From NCBI RefSeq assembly GCF_900110225.1, contig NZ_FOCW01000001.1:806001-870000 (forward strand): 64,000 bases of DNA. The letters run 5' to 3'. This DNA is from Allobrachymonas denitrificans DSM 15123. Lineage in GTDB: Bacteria > Pseudomonadota > Gammaproteobacteria > Burkholderiales > Burkholderiaceae_C. Every line of letters starts with the position of its first letter. Positions within the stretch are counted from its first letter, which is position 1. Position numbers and translations under genes: made by a program. The notes below the pieces were generated by a model. That model was not told where the DNA came from, ran no database searches, and saw only the letters and a list, made by a program, of their open reading frames with translations. Below are positions 22,204 through 30,631 of the stretch, piece by piece.

Positions 22204-22866
22204 ATGGACGTCAAAACAGGTCTCTTCTACGTATTTTCAGCGGTGCTGGTCTTTGCAGCATTCCGCGTGGTCACCGTGCGCAACCCGGTCTATGCCGTGC
22301 TGTACCTGGTGCTGTCGTTCTTCCAGGCATCCGCCATCTGGATGCTGCTGAAGGCCGAATTCCTTTCCATTACCCTGGTGCTGGTGTATGTCGGCGCCGT
22401 CATGGTGCTGTTCCTGTTCGTCGTGATGATGCTGGACATCGATGTCGAGACGCTCAAGCGCGGCTTCTGGAAGAACTTCCCGATGGCCGCGGTGATTGCC
22501 GTGTTCATCATCGTGCAGATGGCTGCCGTGCTGATGAGCAATTTCACCGAAACCGAGGCGCTGCCGATGCGTGGCATGGACGGTGCTGTGCTGGCGCCCA
22601 ACGCATCCAACACGACCGAGCTGGGCAAGCTGCTGTACACGCACTACCTGTACCCGCTGGAGATCGCTGCGGTGCTGCTGCTGGTGGCCATGATCAGCGC
22701 GATTGCCCTGACCATGCGGAAGCGCAAGGACAGCAAGTTCCAGTCGCCGGCCGAACAGGTCCGCGTGCGTCCGCAGGACCGCATGCGCATCGTCAAGATG
22801 GACATCACCAAGCCGGCACCTGTGGCTGCCGATCCGGCCGCCGATGCAGAGGAGAAGAAGGCATGA
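22204..22866 (+). CDS. nuoJ: NADH-quinone oxidoreductase subunit J
   Basis: NuoJ is a 220-residue membrane subunit with five predicted spans (for example [16 protein letters not shown] and [20 protein letters not shown]). The third span carries the helix break seen near the E-channel. The C-terminal 50 residues are hydrophilic and charged ([20 protein letters not shown]) and extend past the Escherichia coli protein. The TGA overlaps the nuoK ATG. Confidence 0.97.
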   Translation: MDVKTGLFYVFSAVLVFAAFRVVTVRNPVYAVLYLVLSFFQASAIWMLLKAEFLSITLVLVYVGAVMVLFLFVVMMLDIDVETLKRGFWKNFPMAAVIAVFIIVQMAAVLMSNFTETEALPMRGMDGAVLAPNASNTTELGKLLYTHYLYPLEIAAVLLLVAMISAIALTMRKRKDSKFQSPAEQVRVRPQDRMRIVKMDITKPAPVAADPAADAEEKKA

Positions 22867-23171
22867 CACTCACCATTGGCCATTACCTGACCCTGGGAGG
22901 CATCCTGTTCGCCCTGTCGGTCATCGGCATCTTCCTGAACCGCAAGAACCTGATCGTGCTGCTGATGGCCGTCGAGCTGATGCTGCTGGCCGTCAACATG
23001 AACTTCGTGGCGTTCTCCCACTTCTGGGGTGACCTGTCCGGACAGATCTTCGTGTTCTTCATCCTGACCGTTGCGGCTGCAGAGTCGGCCATCGGGCTCG
23101 CGATTCTCGTGCTGCTGTTCCGCACACGCGACAGTCTCGATGTGGAAGAACTCAACACCTTGAAGGGGTAA
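22863..23171 (+). CDS. nuoK: NADH-quinone oxidoreductase subunit K
   Basis: NuoK is a 102-residue, three-span membrane subunit. The two buried glutamates of the proton path are present, in [13 protein letters not shown] and [14 protein letters not shown]. Family length and sequence are normal. It overlaps nuoJ by four bases and is followed by nuoL after 7 bp. Confidence 0.98.
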   Translation: MTLTIGHYLTLGGILFALSVIGIFLNRKNLIVLLMAVELMLLAVNMNFVAFSHFWGDLSGQIFVFFILTVAAAESAIGLAILVLLFRTRDSLDVEELNTLKG

Positions 23172-23178
23172 CAGAAAA

Positions 23179-25209
23179 ATGAGTCAGACCCTTTCCGCTA
23201 CTACCTTGCTGGCGATCCCGCTGGCACCGCTGGCGGCCTCGGCACTGGTTGGTATCTTCGGTACCAAGATGGGCGGCAACCTGCTGGGGCGCTCGGCCTC
23301 GGCACTGCTGACCATTGGCGGCGTGCTGCTGTCCTTCATCCTGTCCGCCATGGTGTTCATGCAGGTGCTGGATGGCGCGACCTTCAACGAGACGGTGTAC
23401 CACTGGATGACCATCGGTACGCTGAAGATGGAAGTTGGCTTCATGGTCGACAGCCTGACGGCGATGATGATGTGCGTGGTGACCTTCGTGTCGCTGATGG
23501 TGCACATCTACACCATGGGCTACATGGAAGAAGACGAGGGCTACAACCGCTTCTTCTCCTATATTTCCCTGTTCACCTTCTCCATGCTCATGCTGGTCAT
23601 GAGCAACAACTTCCTGCAGCTGTTCTTCGGCTGGGAAGCGGTGGGTCTGGTGTCCTACCTGCTGATCGGCTTCTGGTTCAACCGCCCGACCGCCATCTTC
23701 GCCAACATGAAGGCCTTCCTGGTCAACCGTGTGGGTGACTTCGGTTTCATCCTGGGCATCGGCCTGATCCTGGCCTACACCGGAACCTTCAACTACACCG
23801 AGTTCTTCGGCAAGGTCGATACGCTGGCTTCCCAGACCTATCCGGGCCTGGGCTGGAACGTGGCCACCATGGCTGCCATCTGCCTGTTCATCGGTGCCAT
23901 GGGCAAGTCTGCCCAGTTTCCGCTGCACGTGTGGCTGCCCGACTCCATGGAAGGCCCGACCCCGATCTCCGCGCTGATCCACGCCGCCACCATGGTGACG
24001 GCCGGCATCTTCATGGTCGCCCGCATGTCTCCGCTGTTCGAGCTGAGCGACACCGCCCTGAACATGATCCTGATCATCGGCGCCATCACCGCCTTCTTCA
24101 TGGGTATCCTGGGCGTGATCCAGAACGACATCAAGCGTGTGGTGGCCTACTCCACGCTGTCGCAGCTGGGTTACATGACCATGGCGCTGGGCGCTTCCGC
24201 CTACTCGGTGGGCGTGTTCCACCTGATGACGCATGCCTTCTTCAAGGCACTGCTGTTCCTTGCCGCAGGTTCCGTAATCATCGGCATGCACCACAACCAG
24301 GACATCCGCTGGATGGGCAACGTGCGCAAGTACATGCCGATCACCTGGATCACCTTCCTGATCGGTACCCTGGCGCTGATCGGCACGCCGTTCTTCTCGG
24401 GCTTCTACTCGAAGGAGAGCATCATCGAGGCGCTGCACTTCAGCAACCAGCCGGCTTCCCACATCGCCTACCTGGCGGCCATGGCCAGCGTGTTCGTGAC
24501 CTCGCTGTACAGCTTCCGCGTCTACTTCCTGGTGTTCCACGGCAAGGAGCGCTATGACCAGAACCCCGACGCGCACCATGACGATCACCACGACGACCAT
24601 GGTCACCATGGCGATGGCAAGCCGCACGAATCCAAGTGGGTGGTAACGCTGCCACTGATTCTGCTGGCCATCCCGTCCGTGATCATCGGTTTCCTGACGG
24701 TCGATTCCATGCTGTTCGGCGATTTCTTCAAGAACGTCATCTTCGTGGATCCGCGCCATCCGGCCATGGCCACCTATGCCCATGAGTGGACGAACACCTT
24801 CCACGGTGCTGTCGGCTTCGCCACGCACGCCGTGATGACCCTGCCGTTCTGGCTGACGGTTGCCGGTTTTGCCGTCGCGTACTTCCTGTACATGATGAAC
24901 AACAACGTGGCTGCCAGCATCCGCAAGGCGCTGTCTCCGCTGGTCGTCATCCTCGAGAACAAGTATTTCCTCGACTGGATCAACGAGAACATCATTGCAC
25001 GTGGCGCCCGCCTGCTGGGTGTGGGCCTGTGGAAGGGCGCTGACCAGGGCCTGATCGATGGCGCACTGGTGAACGGCTCCTGGAAAGTCGTGGGCGGCAT
25101 CGCTGCCATCGCCCGTCGACTGCAATCCGGTTACCTCTACCACTATGCCCTGATGATGATTCTGGGTGTCGTAGCCCTGATGACCTGGTTCGTCTGGTAC
25201 GGCAAATAA
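23179..25209 (+). CDS. nuoL: NADH-quinone oxidoreductase subunit L
   Basis: NuoL is the distal antiporter-like proton-pumping subunit with the long lateral helix. The 676-residue protein shows the conserved glutamate in FFGWEAVGLVSYLLIGFW, the pumping-channel segment GKSAQFPLHVWLPDSMEGPT and SALIHAATMVTAGIFMVARM. A hydrophilic insert near residues 462-480 is extremely His/Asp-rich (DAHHDDHHDDHGHHGDGKPH) and could bind metal. This insert is common in Burkholderiales NuoL as far as I recall. Confidence 0.98.
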   Translation: MSQTLSATTLLAIPLAPLAASALVGIFGTKMGGNLLGRSASALLTIGGVLLSFILSAMVFMQVLDGATFNETVYHWMTIGTLKMEVGFMVDSLTAMMMCVVTFVSLMVHIYTMGYMEEDEGYNRFFSYISLFTFSMLMLVMSNNFLQLFFGWEAVGLVSYLLIGFWFNRPTAIFANMKAFLVNRVGDFGFILGIGLILAYTGTFNYTEFFGKVDTLASQTYPGLGWNVATMAAICLFIGAMGKSAQFPLHVWLPDSMEGPTPISALIHAATMVTAGIFMVARMSPLFELSDTALNMILIIGAITAFFMGILGVIQNDIKRVVAYSTLSQLGYMTMALGASAYSVGVFHLMTHAFFKALLFLAAGSVIIGMHHNQDIRWMGNVRKYMPITWITFLIGTLALIGTPFFSGFYSKESIIEALHFSNQPASHIAYLAAMASVFVTSLYSFRVYFLVFHGKERYDQNPDAHHDDHHDDHGHHGDGKPHESKWVVTLPLILLAIPSVIIGFLTVDSMLFGDFFKNVIFVDPRHPAMATYAHEWTNTFHGAVGFATHAVMTLPFWLTVAGFAVAYFLYMMNNNVAASIRKALSPLVVILENKYFLDWINENIIARGARLLGVGLWKGADQGLIDGALVNGSWKVVGGIAAIARRLQSGYLYHYALMMILGVVALMTWFVWYGK

Positions 25210-25223
25210 GGAGAAATATAAAA

Positions 25224-26699
25224 ATGGGATTGCTGAGCCTGGCCATCTGGCTGCCAATCGTAATCGGAGCAGTACTGCTTGCCTTCGGGGAGGACCGTCA
25301 TGCGCGCATGGTGCGCTGGCTGGCCCTGCTGGGCTCGCTGGCCAGCTTCCTGGTTACCATTCCGCTGTACACCGGCTTCAAGCTGCAGACTGCCGCGCTG
25401 CAGTTCGTCGAGAAGAACGAGTGGATTCCGCGCTTCAACATCAACTACCATGTTGGCGTTGATGGCATCTCCCTGTGGTTCGTGCTGCTGACGGCCTTTA
25501 TCACCGTGATCGTCGTGATCGCCGGCTGGGAAGTGATCACCAAGCGCGTCAACCAGTACATGGGTGCCTTCCTGATCCTGAGCGGCCTGATGATCGGTGT
25601 CTTCTCCGCCCAGGATGCGATGCTGTTCTACGTGTTCTTCGAAGCCACGCTGATCCCGATGTACCTGATCATCGGTATCTGGGGTGGTCCGCGCAAGATC
25701 TACGCCGCTTTCAAGTTCTTCCTGTATACGCTGCTCGGCTCGCTGCTGATGCTGATCGCGCTGGTGTACCTGTTCAACACCTCGGGTGGCAGTTTCGACC
25801 TGCAGACCTGGTACAAGCTGCCGCTGGACATCGACGCACAGAGCCTGCTGTTCTTCGCCTTCTTCGCAGCCTTCGCCGTGAAGGTGCCGATGTGGCCGGT
25901 ACATACCTGGCTGCCCGACGTGCACGTGGAAGCGCCCACCGGTGGTTCCGCCGTACTGGCCGCCATCATGCTGAAGCTGGGTGCCTACGGTTTCCTGCGC
26001 TTCTCGCTGCCCATTCTTCCGGACGCCTCCCAGAAATGGGCCTGGCTGATGATTGCCCTGTCCCTGATCGCCGTGATCTACGTCGGTCTGGTGGCCATCG
26101 TGCAGAAGGACATGAAGAAGCTGGTGGCTTACTCCTCCGTGGCGCACATGGGTTTCGTGACCCTGGGCTTCTTCATCTTCAGCGACATCGGCGTGGCCGG
26201 TGGCATTGTGCAGATGATCGCCCACGGCTTCGTGTCGGCCGCCATGTTCCTGTGCATCGGCGTGCTGTACGACCGCGTGCATTCGCGTGAAATCGCCGAC
26301 TACGGCGGCGTGATCAACACAATGCCCAAGTTTGCTGCCTTTGCACTGCTGTTCACCATGGCCAACTGCGGTCTGCCCGCTACGGCCGGTTTCGTCGGCG
26401 AGTGGATGGTGATCATCGCTGCCGTCAAGGCCAACTTCTGGATCGGCCTGGGCGCTGCCGTGGCCCTGATCCTGGGAGCCGCCTACAGCCTGTGGATGTA
26501 CAAGCGTGTCTATCTGGGCCCGGTCACGAACGACAATGTGCGTGCCCTGAACGACATCAATTCCCGTGAGTTCCTCATCATGGCCGTTCTTGCGATTGCC
26601 GTGATCTGGATGGGTGTGTATCCCAAACCCATGACCGATGTGATGGACGCCTCCGTTGTCCAGCTGCTGCAGCATGTGGCCACAAGTAAACTGCACTGA
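25224..26699 (+). CDS. nuoM: NADH-quinone oxidoreductase subunit M
   Basis: NuoM is the middle antiporter-like proton pump of the membrane arm. The 491-residue protein has about 14 spans. The channel glutamate is in MLFYVFFEATLIPMYLIIGI, and the lysine segment KVPMWPVHTWLPDVHVEAPT is canonical. The sequence HVGVDGISLWFVLLTAFI marks the N-terminal part. It lies 14 bp after nuoL behind a GGAG ribosome site. Confidence 0.98.
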   Translation: MGLLSLAIWLPIVIGAVLLAFGEDRHARMVRWLALLGSLASFLVTIPLYTGFKLQTAALQFVEKNEWIPRFNINYHVGVDGISLWFVLLTAFITVIVVIAGWEVITKRVNQYMGAFLILSGLMIGVFSAQDAMLFYVFFEATLIPMYLIIGIWGGPRKIYAAFKFFLYTLLGSLLMLIALVYLFNTSGGSFDLQTWYKLPLDIDAQSLLFFAFFAAFAVKVPMWPVHTWLPDVHVEAPTGGSAVLAAIMLKLGAYGFLRFSLPILPDASQKWAWLMIALSLIAVIYVGLVAIVQKDMKKLVAYSSVAHMGFVTLGFFIFSDIGVAGGIVQMIAHGFVSAAMFLCIGVLYDRVHSREIADYGGVINTMPKFAAFALLFTMANCGLPATAGFVGEWMVIIAAVKANFWIGLGAAVALILGAAYSLWMYKRVYLGPVTNDNVRALNDINSREFLIMAVLAIAVIWMGVYPKPMTDVMDASVVQLLQHVATSKLH

Positions 26700-26710
26700 G
26701 AGAGTCTGCA

Positions 26711-28207
26711 ATGATTGACAAACTGAGTTGGATCGCGGTGTATCCGGAGATCGTCCTGCTGGTAATGACCTGCGTGATCATCCTGGCAGACATCAGCGTT
26801 AAGAGTGCAGGGCGTACCCTGACCTATTACCTGACCCTGGCGACACTGGCTGGTGTGGCCGGCATGCAGGCCATGTACGCCATGAATGGCTACACCATGT
26901 ACGGTTTCAGCAACCTGCTGGTGAGCGACAGCATGGGCAACTGGCTCAAGTGCTTTGCCGCCATGGCGATGTTCGTGACCATGGTCTACGCGCGTCCCTA
27001 TTCTCAGGACCGTGACATGCTGCGCCGCGGCGGTGAGTTGTTCATCCTGTCGCTGCTGAGCCTGCTGGGCATCTTCGTGATGATCTCCGGCAACAACTTC
27101 CTGATCATCTATCTGGGTCTGGAACTGCTGACGCTGTCCAGCTATGCGCTGGTGGCCCTGCGCCGCGACAACGCCAATGCGGTGGAAGCAGCGATGAAAT
27201 ACTTCATCTTGGGTGCCATGGCTTCCGGCTTCCTGCTGTACGGCATGTCCATGCTGTACGGCGCGACCGGCACGCTGATGATCAACGAGGTGCAACAGGT
27301 GGTGGCTTCCGGCGTGGCCAAGCAGCAGATCCTGGTTCTGGGCGTGGTGTTCGTGGTTGCCGGTCTGGCGTTCAAGCTGGGTGCCGTGCCGTTCCACATG
27401 TGGATGCCTGACGTCTACGAAGGCGCGCCCACTTCGGTGGCCCTGATCGTGGCAGGTGCGCCCAAGCTGGCTGCCTTTGCCATCATGATCCGTCTGCTGG
27501 TCGAGGGCCTGCTGCCCATGGCCTTCCACTGGCAGCAAATGCTGGTGGTGCTGGCCATTGCTTCCCTGCTGGTCGGTAACCTGGCCGCCATCATGCAGAA
27601 AAACCTCAAGCGCATGCTGGCGTTCTCCACCATCGCGCAGGTCGGTTTCGTGCTGCTGGCATTTGTTGCCGGTTACGTGAACAACAGCTTCAACACCGTG
27701 GTGGATGCCTACTCGGCTGCCATGTTCTACATCGTCACCTACGTGCTGACGACGCTGGTCAACTTCGGTGTGATCATGCTGCTGGCTCGCGAAGGCTTCG
27801 AGTGCGACAACATCAGCGATCTGGCCGGACTGAACCAGCGCAGCCCGCTGTACGCCGGCGTGATGGCCATCAGCCTGTTGTCGCTGGCCGGCATTCCGCC
27901 CATGGTCGGCTTCTATGCCAAGCTGACCGTGCTCCAGGTGCTGGTGGCTTCCGGCCAGGCCTTCCATATCGGGCTGGCGGTGTTTGCCGTGATCATGTCC
28001 CTGATCGGTGCGTTCTACTACCTGCGCGTGATCAAGGTCATGTACTTCGACGCTCCCAACCCGCAGCTGCCCACCAAGATCCAGGCGAACTTCGAAGTGC
28101 GTTCGGTACTGTCGGTGAATGGTGCCCTGGTGCTGGTGCTGGGCCTGCTGCCTGCCGGCCTGATGAACCTGTGCGCCCATGCGATCTATCGCATGCTGAG
28201 CGCCTGA
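26711..28207 (+). CDS. nuoN: NADH-quinone oxidoreductase subunit N
   Basis: NuoN is the third antiporter-like pump and closes the complex I set. The 498-residue protein has the glutamate segment NNFLIIYLGLELLTLSSYAL and the lysine segment FKLGAVPFHMWMPDVYEGAP. All 14 nuo genes are present and intact in the order A to N, in one direction, with gaps of at most about 65 bp. One transcript is therefore likely. Confidence 0.98.
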   Translation: MIDKLSWIAVYPEIVLLVMTCVIILADISVKSAGRTLTYYLTLATLAGVAGMQAMYAMNGYTMYGFSNLLVSDSMGNWLKCFAAMAMFVTMVYARPYSQDRDMLRRGGELFILSLLSLLGIFVMISGNNFLIIYLGLELLTLSSYALVALRRDNANAVEAAMKYFILGAMASGFLLYGMSMLYGATGTLMINEVQQVVASGVAKQQILVLGVVFVVAGLAFKLGAVPFHMWMPDVYEGAPTSVALIVAGAPKLAAFAIMIRLLVEGLLPMAFHWQQMLVVLAIASLLVGNLAAIMQKNLKRMLAFSTIAQVGFVLLAFVAGYVNNSFNTVVDAYSAAMFYIVTYVLTTLVNFGVIMLLAREGFECDNISDLAGLNQRSPLYAGVMAISLLSLAGIPPMVGFYAKLTVLQVLVASGQAFHIGLAVFAVIMSLIGAFYYLRVIKVMYFDAPNPQLPTKIQANFEVRSVLSVNGALVLVLGLLPAGLMNLCAHAIYRMLSA

Positions 28208-28228
28208 CGGGCGGGGATCGCGGATACG

Positions 28229-28540
28229 ATGTCCTTGAACCTGACTGTCTGGCTGGTGATCCTGGTGGCGTTCGTCGCTGCCAACCTGCCCTTCATCAAC
28301 CAGCGCCTGTTCGCCGTGCTGCCACGGCGACAGGCCAGGGGTCGCAAGGGTTTCGGATTGCAGTTGCTGGAGTGGCTGGTGCTGTATTTCGTGGCGGGCG
28401 GCTTCTTCCTGCTGCTGGAGCGCAACGCCGGCCAGATCTATCCGCAGGGCTGGGAGTTCTACGCAACGACCCTGGCTCTGTTCGCCACGTTTGCCTTCCC
28501 CGGCTTTGTCTATAGCCACCTGATGCGGCACAACGACTGA
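28229..28540 (+). CDS. DUF2818 membrane protein, downstream of nuoN
   Basis: This 103-residue protein has three hydrophobic spans (VWLVILVAFVAANLPF, LLEWLVLYFVAGGFFLLLE and FYATTLALFATFAFPGFVY). It belongs to the DUF2818 family, which regularly follows nuoN in betaproteobacteria. The function is unknown. Genomic position suggests a role in complex I assembly or stability (inference only). It starts 21 bp after nuoN and is followed 5 bp later by the NUDIX gene, so it is probably part of the same transcript. Confidence 0.9.
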   Translation: MSLNLTVWLVILVAFVAANLPFINQRLFAVLPRRQARGRKGFGLQLLEWLVLYFVAGGFFLLLERNAGQIYPQGWEFYATTLALFATFAFPGFVYSHLMRHND

Positions 28541-28545
28541 ACGGC

Positions 28546-29172
28546 ATGACAGGCAAGCAAGCTTCCTATCCCTCCCTGGTCGACCAGGTGCGGGAGAATC
28601 ACCAGCCTCTGGCCGAAGTCACCCAGGAACAGCAGTGCGTACTGCAGGGCAGGTTCCTGCGCGTGGTGCGCGATACGGTGCTGCAGCCCAACGGCAAGCT
28701 GGCCACGCGCGAGTACGTACAGCACCCGGGAGCGGTGGTGGTGGTTCCCATGCTGGACGATGGCCGCTACCTGCTGGAACGGCAGTATCGGCATCCCATG
28801 GCCCGCATGATGATCGAATTTCCTGCGGGCAAGCTCGATGACGGCGAGCCCGGCCTCGATTGTGCCCGTCGCGAATTGCGCGAGGAAACCGGCTGCGAGG
28901 CGCGCGAATGGGCCTATGCGGGCGTGATGCACAACTGCATTGGCTATTCCGACGAACATATCGAGATCTGGTTTGCGCGCGGGCTGAGCCAGCACGAGCA
29001 GGCGCTGGAAGAGGGCGAACTGCTGCACTTGTCCGCGGCCACACTTCCCGAACTGCTGGAGCTGACCCGCAGCGGCGCGCTCACGGACGCCAAGACGCTC
29101 ACCTGCCTGCTGTGGCTCCAACTGGTCGACAGTGGCGTCTGGGCGCTGGATTGGCAGGAGCTGGCAGCGTGA
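28546..29172 (+). CDS. NUDIX hydrolase, ADP-ribose pyrophosphatase type
   Basis: This 208-residue enzyme has a complete NUDIX box, with GKLDDGEPGLDC followed by ARRELREETGCE. It is preceded by PMARMMIEFPAG, typical of ADP-sugar diphosphatases. The likely reaction is hydrolysis of ADP-ribose or similar dinucleotides to AMP and a sugar phosphate. The exact substrate cannot be read from sequence. The stop codon overlaps the GTG start of the DUF1178 gene (GTGA), so the two are coupled. Confidence 0.92.
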   Translation: MTGKQASYPSLVDQVRENHQPLAEVTQEQQCVLQGRFLRVVRDTVLQPNGKLATREYVQHPGAVVVVPMLDDGRYLLERQYRHPMARMMIEFPAGKLDDGEPGLDCARRELREETGCEAREWAYAGVMHNCIGYSDEHIEIWFARGLSQHEQALEEGELLHLSAATLPELLELTRSGALTDAKTLTCLLWLQLVDSGVWALDWQELAA

Positions 29173-29639
29173 AGGTGTTGAACCTGCGCTGCGGGGTGGG
29201 CCATGATTTCGAAGGCTGGTTTTCCTCTGAGGAGGATTTCCAGTCGCAGCAGCGCCAGCAGTTGATCGAATGCCCGGTCTGCGGCAATACGCGCATCGAG
29301 AAGATGCTGTCTGCACCGCATCTCAACCTGGGCCACGGCAGTGCCGGCAGTGCGGAGCCGGAGCGGGCTGCCCCTGCGGCAGCCGGCGACGGCAATGAAC
29401 AGCAGCGCCTGCAGGTGATGCAGGCCATGTACGAGCGCATGGTGCAGCACGTGATGGAGCACACCACAGACGTGGGGGAGCAGTTCGCGGACCAGGCACG
29501 CAAGATGCACCACGGCGAAGTGGCCGAAGCGCCCATCCGCGGGCGCACCTCGCCCGACGAGGCGCAGCAGCTGCGGGACGAGGGCATCGATGTGGTGTCG
29601 CTGCCGGTGCCGAACATTTCCAAGCGCAGGCTGCAGTAA
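29169..29639 (+). CDS. DUF1178 family protein
   Basis: I start this gene at the GTG at 29169, which overlaps the NUDIX stop. The 156-residue protein then begins MKVLNLRCGVGHDFEGWFSS, the DUF1178 N-terminus. A zinc-ribbon-like region follows: Cys8, His12 and CPVCGNTRIEKMLSAP. The second half is helical and charged (QVMQAMYERMVQHVMEHT). The function is unknown. Its stop is only 2 bp from the convergent miaA stop, with no terminator visible between them. Confidence 0.9.
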   Translation: MKVLNLRCGVGHDFEGWFSSEEDFQSQQRQQLIECPVCGNTRIEKMLSAPHLNLGHGSAGSAEPERAAPAAAGDGNEQQRLQVMQAMYERMVQHVMEHTTDVGEQFADQARKMHHGEVAEAPIRGRTSPDEAQQLRDEGIDVVSLPVPNISKRRLQ

Positions 29640-29641
29640 GG

Positions 29642-30628
29642 CTACGTCGGAGTGGCGGGCAGCCGGGGCTTGATGGCCTGTCCAGCGAGCTTCAGCACCT
29701 GTTCCAGCGCATCGGGCGCATCACAGGCCACCCGCTGGCGCCAGGGCATGCTGCGCAGCCAGGTGAGCTGGCGCTTGGCGAGCTGGCGCGTGGCAGCAAT
29801 GGCTTTCTCGCGCCACAATGAAAGCGGTTCGCCTTTCTCCAGTCCTTCCCACGCCTGCCGGTAGCCGACGCAGCGCATCGAGGGGAGTGCGAGGTCCAGA
29901 TCTCCCCGCGAGCGCAAGGCCTGCATCTCCTGCAGAAAGCCCTGCTCCAGCATCAGATCGAAGCGCTGGGCGATGCGCTCATGCAGCCAGCTGCGCTGTT
30001 CCGGCTCCAGGCTGATCAGGGCCAGAGGGCGCAGTCCGGTCACGCCGGTGTCGCTGCCCTGGGCGTGCCAGTGCGACAGGGGCTTGCCGGTGGCGTGCCA
30101 GACCTCCAGCGCGCGTCCGATGCGCTGGCTGTCGTTGGGGGCAAGGCGCGCCGCCGTTGCCGGGTCTACCGTGGCGAGGCGGGCGTGCATGGCCGGCCAG
30201 CCATGGCGCAGCGCTTCCTGCTCGAGCTGGCTGCGCAGCGCTGGTTCGGCTTCAGGCAGGTCGCTCAGGCCTTCGAACAGCGCCTTGAAGTACAGCATGG
30301 TGCCGCCGGCCAGCAGGGGCAGATGGCCACGCTGCCGGATTTCGGCAATCAGGCGCTGGGCGTCGCGGGCGAACTGGGCGGCGCTGTAGCTGTCGCGTGG
30401 GTCGATGATGTCGATCAGGTGGTGCGGCACAGCCGCAAGCTCTTCGGCAGATGGCTTGGCGGTGCCGATGTCCATGCCGCGATAGACCAGGGCCGAGTCC
30501 ACGCTGACGATTTCGACAGGGAGGTTCCAGTGCGTGCGGGCATGGCGGGCAATGGCGAGCGCCGAGGCAGTCTTGCCACTGGCCGTAGGGCCGGCCAGGG
30601 CGAGGTAGTGCGGGGCGAGGGCAGCCAT
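29642..30628 (-). CDS. miaA: tRNA dimethylallyltransferase
   Basis: MiaA adds a dimethylallyl group to A37 of tRNAs that read codons starting with U. The 328-residue protein has the P-loop [12 protein letters not shown], the catalytic [16 protein letters not shown] and the [14 protein letters not shown] motif. The tRNA-contact segment [13 protein letters not shown] is present. It lies 3 bp downstream of mutL on the same strand, a pairing also seen in enterobacteria. Confidence 0.97.
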   Translation of the reverse strand: MAALAPHYLALAGPTASGKTASALAIARHARTHWNLPVEIVSVDSALVYRGMDIGTAKPSAEELAAVPHHLIDIIDPRDSYSAAQFARDAQRLIAEIRQRGHLPLLAGGTMLYFKALFEGLSDLPEAEPALRSQLEQEALRHGWPAMHARLATVDPATAARLAPNDSQRIGRALEVWHATGKPLSHWHAQGSDTGVTGLRPLALISLEPEQRSWLHERIAQRFDLMLEQGFLQEMQALRSRGDLDLALPSMRCVGYRQAWEGLEKGEPLSLWREKAIAATRQLAKRQLTWLRSMPWRQRVACDAPDALEQVLKLAGQAIKPRLPATPT

Positions 30629-30631
30629 GGT

